From Monarcha castaneiventris obscurior (taxonomy: Eukaryota; Chordata; Aves; Passeriformes; Monarchidae), in contig JAMPIT010000434.1 in NCBI GenBank assembly GCA_026261815.1, positions 16,427,001 to 16,491,000 on the forward strand: a stretch of 64,000 nucleotides of DNA, in the 5' to 3' direction. Shown here piece after piece: positions 62,701 to 64,000 of this stretch. Position 1 is the first letter of the stretch; each line of letters opens with the position of its first letter. Made by a program: the position numbers and the translations under genes. A model generated the notes under the pieces. That model ran no database searches and had not been told where the DNA came from. It saw nothing but the letters and a program-made list of their open reading frames with translations.

Positions 62701-63806
62701 CAAGATCAACTGCAACTTATCAGCAATACTTGGACACATAGTAGGCACAAAAGGAAACAGAATCACCTATTTTATAGCATATGCCTCTTCTCACTTGCTG
62801 ATCTATAGCCCATTCTGTATTTAACCCCTGCTGCTCAGAATTAAACATAACAGTGCAAGCAATTAAAAAGAACTAAATAGTAAATGGAAGAATATTTTGC
62901 TTCTCTAACGTAAAGTAAATTAACCAATAAGTTTTGCTCAATATTGCATCGCAGTTTGCATTCTGTAACACAGCAAATGAAAGTACAGTGCTGTCATTAA
63001 ATCACTTAAAGAACTGGGTCTCTTCAGCTGTTTACAATCTGCACAACACATCACCTTTTTATGGATTGTTTTTGGATCAACATTTGTAATTACAATATCC
63101 TCGAGTCTGGAGAACACTTTAATCTTTTTAGGCTTCATAGCTACAGATGCATCCATTCCTGAATGAAACAAAGGAAATAAGGCAATAAACACATTTCAAC
63201 AAATTTGTAAGTAAACATTTCTGCTAAAAAACAAACAAACAAACCAACCCCCTGAGTTAACTACTACTGAATATAAAGAATAATAACAGCTTAGAGTCCA
63301 GCCTTCTGCTACGTAACAATGAATGCTAAGCCTGAGACAGAAGTCAGGACCTTGCTACACATGACAAATTTGCCAACATAAATTGATTCTAAGACTAGAG
63401 TAAAATTCCCCAACACTATCTAGGATCGAGCTATTAAAAAATGGAAGTTTGTGTTATTTATAACATAGTGCCTTCACTTCTTTTAATTTTACTACACTTA
63501 AAAATCATCTTCTTTTCCTGAGTCAAACATTTTTCTTCCTTGCAGATCATTTCATACAATCAAAATATATTTAAACACTTTAGAGATGTCTGCAGTGCAT
63601 ACACTGGCCTTCTAGAAGTGAATGGAGTGAAACAGCCTACCTCTGGCTACAGCCAGCTTCACTTAATATTTAAATAAAAAATACCTTACCTTGTATTCTA
63701 ATGTCTGCAATTCTACAGGTCTGATCACACACTGTAATACTGAATGCATTTAGCTTTGCAGTCAGTTTTAATTCACAGACATCATCACGGGCTGCATCAC
63801 TAGACA
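26672..63806 (-). CDS. VPS13C: VPS13C, C-terminal 43 coding exons (gene partial at the window edge)
   Basis: Bridge-like lipid-transfer protein of the VPS13 family, known to link the ER to late endosomes/lysosomes and lipid droplets; human loss-of-function alleles cause early-onset parkinsonism. I joined 43 exons from high to low coordinate. All have AG acceptors and GT donors, phases match at every junction, and together they make 6518 nt: 2171 residues plus TAA. Order in the fragment: mid-region groove repeats (residues 1-823), VAB domain with six invariant Asn (about 824-1411), linker (about 1412-1717), amphipathic-helix ATG2-C/DH-like region (about 1718-2041) and PH-like domain (2042-2171). 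VPS13C is preferred over VPS13A because of the C-terminal sequence around YHCAIP, TNRRV and EVEILG and the TRKQQKL tail; VPS13A ends quite differently. The N-terminal chorein domain and promoter lie beyond 64000. Paralogue assignment rests on remembered sequence, not a search. Confidence 0.95.
27167..27195 (+). repeat. 29-bp dispersed repeat, copy 2
   Basis: Second copy of the unit at 24842-24870, inside the last VPS13C intron (26762-28159). The flanks do not match, so the shared block ends sharply. Confidence 0.6.
28160..28246 (-). CDS. VPS13C: VPS13C exon A42 (PH-like domain, tandem acceptor)
   Basis: 87 nt, phase 0 at both ends, if the first AG of a CAGCAG acceptor is used: [20 protein letters not shown], then QLWDEATAR. 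With the second AG the exon is 28160-28243 and lacks the first Gln. The shorter form lines up better with the mammalian length as I remember it, so the high boundary is uncertain by 3 bases. Confidence 0.9.
28504..28627 (-). CDS. VPS13C: VPS13C exon A41 (PH-like domain)
   Basis: 124 nt. It encodes [20 protein letters not shown], then [20 protein letters not shown]. '[12 protein letters not shown]' is characteristic of the VPS13C PH-like domain. Confidence 0.95.
29581..29672 (-). CDS. VPS13C: VPS13C exon A40 (PH-like domain start)
   Basis: 92 nt. It encodes [20 protein letters not shown] and then [10 protein letters not shown], the first strands of the PH-like domain that helps membrane and lipid-droplet targeting. 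Acceptor TTTCAG, donor ACAG|GTATTA. Confidence 0.94.
33392..33405 (+). repeat. Poly-A run (14 A)
   Basis: Homopolymer on the plus strand inside the 5.6-kb VPS13C intron; a T-run in the transcript sense. Confidence 0.8.
33659..33702. repeat. TA/TG dinucleotide repeat
   Basis: An imperfect (TA)n run passing into (TG)n, inside the 5.6-kb VPS13C intron. Alternating purine-pyrimidine, likely polymorphic in length. Confidence 0.8.
35133..35138 (-). terminator. Candidate intronic polyadenylation signal after exon A39
   Basis: Minus-strand AATAAA about 95 nt beyond the A39 donor. Reading through that donor adds VCFAV and then a TAA at 35216-35218. Together these could end a shorter VPS13C isoform without the PH-like domain. 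A GT-rich run (GTGCTTGGTGT) lies roughly 60 nt further on. Confidence 0.35.
35234..35348 (-). CDS. VPS13C: VPS13C exon A39
   Basis: 115 nt. It encodes [20 protein letters not shown], then [18 protein letters not shown]. This is the 'LRPPR-I--DG-IRPY' motif linking the helices to the PH-like domain. The exon ends in phase 0 before a 5.6-kb intron. Confidence 0.96.
35989..36112 (-). CDS. VPS13C: VPS13C exon A38
   Basis: 124 nt. It encodes [19 protein letters not shown], then [18 protein letters not shown], the most conserved C-terminal motif of VPS13 proteins. Confidence 0.97.
37139..37184 (-). CDS. VPS13C: VPS13C exon A37 (46 nt)
   Basis: The smallest exon seen, 15 codons plus one base: [15 protein letters not shown]. 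It continues the Gly-rich helix motif 'G--GG-TGI-TKP--GA' that is nearly invariant in VPS13 and resembles the ATG2 C-terminus. Confidence 0.95.
37728..37891 (-). CDS. VPS13C: VPS13C exon A36
   Basis: 164 nt. It encodes [20 protein letters not shown], then [20 protein letters not shown]. The wording around RQPKDFG fits VPS13C better than the VPS13A equivalent. Amphipathic-helix region. Confidence 0.96.
38290..38313. repeat. (TATC)n tetranucleotide microsatellite
   Basis: About five and a half TATC units in the intron between exons A35 and A36, preceded by a short TATA stretch. Confidence 0.85.
38490..38565 (-). CDS. VPS13C: VPS13C exon A35
   Basis: 76 nt. It encodes [20 protein letters not shown] and then LGHTV, the first of the Gly-rich amphipathic helices (equivalent to the ATG2 C-terminal region), which are known to bind lipid droplets. 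Confidence 0.95.
38812..38925 (-). CDS. VPS13C: VPS13C exon A34
   Basis: 114 nt, phase 0 at both ends. It encodes [20 protein letters not shown] and then [18 protein letters not shown]. 'GSLD-LGNPLGL'-like motifs mark the VPS13 C-terminal helical bundle that inserts at membranes. Confidence 0.96.
39139..39220 (-). CDS. VPS13C: VPS13C exon A33
   Basis: 82 nt. It encodes [20 protein letters not shown], then RHYSEQ. 'HY--Q' followed by the next exon's helix is a VPS13 hallmark. Confidence 0.95.
39499..39635 (-). CDS. VPS13C: VPS13C exon A32
   Basis: 137 nt. It encodes [20 protein letters not shown], then [13 protein letters not shown], the family 'LSL-SG' and 'IGATLTD-DD' motifs at the start of the ATG2-C/DH-like region. 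Confidence 0.95.
40093..40206 (-). CDS. VPS13C: VPS13C exon A31
   Basis: 114 nt, phase 0 at both ends. It encodes [20 protein letters not shown] and ends [12 protein letters not shown], the 'FFE-FHISP-K' motif found across the family. Confidence 0.95.
40517..40628 (-). CDS. VPS13C: VPS13C exon A30
   Basis: 112 nt. It encodes [20 protein letters not shown], then [14 protein letters not shown], a conserved VPS13 segment with the 'LIQEM-LK-D' motif. Confidence 0.95.
41061..41130 (-). CDS. VPS13C: VPS13C exon A29
   Basis: 70 nt. It encodes [20 protein letters not shown] and then QF, the conserved strand leading into the '[10 protein letters not shown]' segment. Confidence 0.95.
41220..41301 (-). 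CDS. VPS13C: VPS13C exon A28
   Basis: 82 nt. It reads [20 protein letters not shown], the near-invariant 'QxDNQLPG-xFPVV' motif of VPS13 proteins. An 89-bp intron separates it from A29. Confidence 0.96.
41995..42010. repeat. 16-bp perfect palindrome
   Basis: AGAGTCTATAGACTCT reads identically on both strands. It lies in the intron between exons A27 and A28. Confidence 0.9.
42352..42492 (-). CDS. VPS13C: VPS13C exon A27
   Basis: 141 nt, phase 0 at both ends. It encodes [20 protein letters not shown] and ends [10 protein letters not shown], a conserved beta segment ending in the 'W-Q-DNQ' motif that is completed by A28. Confidence 0.94.
43273..43423 (-). CDS. VPS13C: VPS13C exon A26
   Basis: 151 nt. 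It begins [18 protein letters not shown] and continues with [13 protein letters not shown], matching the conserved 'VWE-KPK-KWKP' motif. Confidence 0.94.
43747..43982 (-). CDS. VPS13C: VPS13C exon A25
   Basis: 236 nt. It encodes [20 protein letters not shown], then [20 protein letters not shown] followed by YIGIT. The 'W-SFLDGxQRVLLFT' and 'GLSLVNN' motifs are VPS13 hallmarks just after VAB. Confidence 0.95.
44931..45057 (-). CDS. VPS13C: VPS13C exon A24
   Basis: 127 nt. It encodes [20 protein letters not shown], then LTWGY, the 'AWxxPTxxRxLxW' motif that closes the VAB region in VPS13 proteins. Confidence 0.94.
45252..45292. repeat. Tandem 11-mer with inverted third copy (hairpin)
   Basis: GATATCTTGGT occurs at 45252-45262 and again at 45263-45273; its exact reverse complement is at 45282-45292, leaving an 8-nt loop. 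It lies in the 277-bp intron between exons A23 and A24. Confidence 0.9.
45335..45468 (-). CDS. VPS13C: VPS13C exon A23 (VAB repeat 6)
   Basis: 134 nt. It encodes [20 protein letters not shown] followed by [11 protein letters not shown]; the sixth VAB Asn is at 45370-45372. In VPS13B and VPS13D, substitutions of the equivalent repeat-6 Asn are reported as disease alleles. Confidence 0.95.
46041..46169 (-). CDS. VPS13C: VPS13C exon A22 (VAB)
   Basis: 129 nt, phase 0 at both ends. It begins [19 protein letters not shown], the conserved 'PFWP' motif of VPS13 proteins, and ends TLLKLEEL. Confidence 0.95.
46508..46672 (-). CDS. VPS13C: VPS13C exon A21 (VAB repeat 5)
   Basis: 165 nt, phase 0 at both ends. 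It encodes [20 protein letters not shown]; the fifth VAB Asn is at 46595-46597. It ends [11 protein letters not shown]. Confidence 0.95.
47194..47298 (-). CDS. VPS13C: VPS13C exon A20 (VAB)
   Basis: 105 nt, phase 0 at both ends. It encodes [20 protein letters not shown] followed by SYGCVRC, matching the family pattern 'WSxxFSLDxxGxxGxV'. Confidence 0.94.
47973..48362 (-). CDS. VPS13C: VPS13C exon A19 (VAB repeat 4, SHR-BD core)
   Basis: 390 nt, 130 codons, phase 0 at both ends, the longest exon in the window. It contains [11 protein letters not shown], then [20 protein letters not shown], the most diagnostic SHR-BD signature ('SPYWIxNKT'). The fourth VAB Asn is at 48090-48092. It ends in a basic [10 protein letters not shown]. 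Confidence 0.97.
49726..50020 (-). CDS. VPS13C: VPS13C exon A18 (VAB repeat 3)
   Basis: 295 nt, 98 full codons. It begins [13 protein letters not shown] and ends [20 protein letters not shown]; the third VAB Asn is at 49759-49761. Donor GAG|GTAAGT is a strong consensus. Confidence 0.95.
50265..50386 (-). CDS. VPS13C: VPS13C exon A17 (VAB repeat 2)
   Basis: 122 nt. It begins [20 protein letters not shown], placing the second invariant VAB Asn at 50378-50380, and ends [11 protein letters not shown]. Confidence 0.94.
50817..50974 (-). CDS. VPS13C: VPS13C exon A16 (VAB)
   Basis: 158 nt. It encodes [19 protein letters not shown], then [20 protein letters not shown], the strands between VAB Asn 1 and 2. 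Unusually GC- and CpG-rich for this gene. Confidence 0.93.
51779..52043 (-). CDS. VPS13C: VPS13C exon A15 (VAB repeat 1)
   Basis: 265 nt. It encodes [18 protein letters not shown]; the Asn at 51972-51974 is the first of the six invariant VAB asparagines. It also carries [22 protein letters not shown] (SHR-BD) is known to bind PxP adaptor peptides and to direct VPS13 to its acceptor organelle. Confidence 0.94.
53074..53229 (-). CDS. VPS13C: VPS13C exon A14
   Basis: 156 nt, phase 0 at both ends. The first codon happens to be ATG at 53227-53229, but it directly follows a TTTTAG acceptor and the frame continues from A13, so it is internal. It encodes [18 protein letters not shown] and ends [11 protein letters not shown], the last groove repeat before the VAB domain. 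Confidence 0.93.
53622..53711 (-). CDS. VPS13C: VPS13C exon A13
   Basis: 90 nt, phase 0 at both ends. It encodes [20 protein letters not shown], the 'YYNxxxxxWEPLIEP' signature found in all VPS13 proteins, then a W and LKLE. Confidence 0.94.
54860..55225 (-). CDS. VPS13C: VPS13C exon A12
   Basis: 366 nt, phase 0 at both ends, 122 codons, the second longest exon here. It begins [20 protein letters not shown] and later reads [18 protein letters not shown] and [19 protein letters not shown]. It covers the end of one groove repeat and the start of the next. Confidence 0.94.
55703..55795 (-). CDS. VPS13C: VPS13C exon A11
   Basis: 93 nt, phase 0 at both ends, 31 codons beginning [18 protein letters not shown]. 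It continues 'TTVLRPCSL', a conserved VPS13A/C stretch. Donor AAG|GTAAGA. Confidence 0.92.
56550..56779 (-). CDS. VPS13C: VPS13C exon A10
   Basis: 230 nt, 76 full codons. It encodes [20 protein letters not shown], then [18 protein letters not shown], a conserved VPS13 groove unit ('[10 protein letters not shown]' type). Donor ACG|GTAAGG. Confidence 0.93.
56996..57234 (-). CDS. VPS13C: VPS13C exon A9
   Basis: 239 nt. It encodes [20 protein letters not shown], then [19 protein letters not shown], the family pattern 'ICxSxEFLLxVADFF'. The polar tail [12 protein letters not shown] follows. The donor ACAG|GTCTGT is non-consensus. Confidence 0.92.
57792..57961 (-). CDS. VPS13C: VPS13C exon A8
   Basis: 170 nt. 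It encodes [20 protein letters not shown], then [19 protein letters not shown], a recognisable VPS13 repeat motif (strand, turn, 'CTLDDLR'). More GC-rich than most neighbouring exons. Confidence 0.92.
58941..59071 (-). CDS. VPS13C: VPS13C exon A7
   Basis: 131 nt. It continues the polar loop and then reads [19 protein letters not shown], a return to the beta groove. The donor is AAG|GTTTGT, weaker than its neighbours. Confidence 0.9.
59113..59195. repeat. G/T-rich (C/A-rich in transcript) low-complexity tract
   Basis: A run of TTGG, GGGG and T-rich blocks with TTGGTTGG units, in the intron just upstream of exon A7. In the VPS13C transcript it is CA/CCAA-rich. Confidence 0.75.
59932..60088 (-). 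CDS. VPS13C: VPS13C exon A6
   Basis: 157 nt. It begins [19 protein letters not shown], the conserved end of a VPS13 repeat, then a polar, probably disordered loop ([19 protein letters not shown]). Such a loop between groove strands is expected to vary among species. Confidence 0.9.
61204..61348 (-). CDS. VPS13C: VPS13C exon A5
   Basis: 145 nt, 48 full codons. It encodes [19 protein letters not shown] and ends [11 protein letters not shown]. Mid-region repeat. Acceptor TTTTTTTTAG, donor CAG|GTAATC. Confidence 0.88.
61730..62034 (-). CDS. VPS13C: VPS13C exon A4
   Basis: 305 nt. It opens with [20 protein letters not shown], a helix seen in VPS13 proteins, followed by [15 protein letters not shown], the start of another groove repeat. 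The exon extends upstream of the internal Met at 61968; the open frame and acceptor show that Met is not a start. Confidence 0.92.
62472..62639 (-). CDS. VPS13C: VPS13C exon A3
   Basis: 168 nt, phase 0 at both ends, 56 codons. It starts [18 protein letters not shown] and ends [12 protein letters not shown], a stretch strongly conserved across VPS13A and VPS13C. Acceptor CTAG, donor TTG|GTAAGA. Confidence 0.9.
63055..63158 (-). CDS. VPS13C: VPS13C exon A2
   Basis: 104 nt, phase 2 in, phase 0 out. It encodes [15 protein letters not shown] and then [11 protein letters not shown], part of the groove-forming mid-region. Donor AAG|GTGATG. Confidence 0.88.
63690..63806 (-). CDS. VPS13C: VPS13C exon A1 (first exon in window)
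   Basis: 117 nt, starting with the last two bases of a split codon and ending after one base. It reads [18 protein letters not shown] and then a segment ending RIADIRIQ. This beta-rich, alternating polar/non-polar stretch is typical of the VPS13 mid-region that forms the lipid groove. Acceptor CCAG, donor AAG|GTAAGG. Confidence 0.88.
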
Positions 63807-64000
63807 CTGGACAGGAAACACAAGAGACATACAAGGAGTTCAAGTATTACAAGCCCATTGTTTAAAACAAATATTAATTAGTAGCTTTTACATATATAAG
63901 CTATTCAAAAGCAACTTGCAGTCATTCCCTGAAAGGTACAATAATTGTTAGTCAAAATGTGAAAAAAGTCATTGATTAACACAATTCCCTTCAGGCACAC
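63807..64000 (-). other. VPS13C intron running off the window
   Basis: AT-rich sequence upstream of the A1 acceptor. It has a pyrimidine-rich tract next to the acceptor (in the transcript sense) and no exon that I can identify. Confidence 0.75.

Noticed and set aside
26672..63806. Assignment to VPS13A instead of VPS13C
   Set aside because: The C-terminal PH-like sequence and TRKQQKL tail match VPS13C as I know it; VPS13A ends with a different sequence.
1..64000. CRISPR arrays, operons, tRNA or rRNA genes
   Set aside because: None seen. The window has split genes, CR1 elements and vertebrate-type intron signals, and no regularly spaced repeats.

Overview
The window is vertebrate nuclear DNA, most likely from a bird. 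The signs are GT-AG split exons with compact introns, few repeats, and two CR1 retroposon fragments whose 3' ends have the avian form. It holds one recognisable protein-coding gene: the 3' part of VPS13C on the minus strand. I joined 43 coding exons between 63806 and 26672. Every junction keeps phase, and the exons give one open frame of about 2171 residues ending in a TAA. The human protein has about 3750 residues, so this is the C-terminal 58% or so. The N-terminal chorein part lies beyond position 64000.

Layout, low to high coordinate. 1-25094 is intergenic DNA downstream of VPS13C. I found no gene there, only a 5'-truncated CR1 (6903-7530), a short old CR1 piece (22887-23030) and low-complexity A-rich DNA. 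About 25095-26671 is the VPS13C 3'UTR, with a good AATAAA at 25115-25120. 26672-29672 carries the four exons of the C-terminal PH-like domain. 29673-35233 is the largest intron seen (5.6 kb). 35234-40628 carries the glycine-rich, amphipathic-helix (ATG2-C/DH-like) C-terminal exons. 41061-45057 carries the region linking these to the VAB domain. 45335-52043 carries the VAB (SHR-BD) adaptor-binding domain, where six repeats with an invariant asparagine can be read directly. 53074-63806 carries the repeating mid-region that lines the lipid-transfer groove. 63807-64000 is intron.

VPS13C is a bridge-like lipid-transfer protein that joins the ER to late endosomes/lysosomes and lipid droplets. What is visible here is the acceptor-membrane end: the VAB domain, the helices and the PH-like domain. 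The main leads are regulatory: a possible intronic polyadenylation site that would give an isoform without the PH-like domain, a CAGCAG tandem splice acceptor, and tandem poly(A) signals in the 3'UTR. I saw no undescribed gene system in this window.
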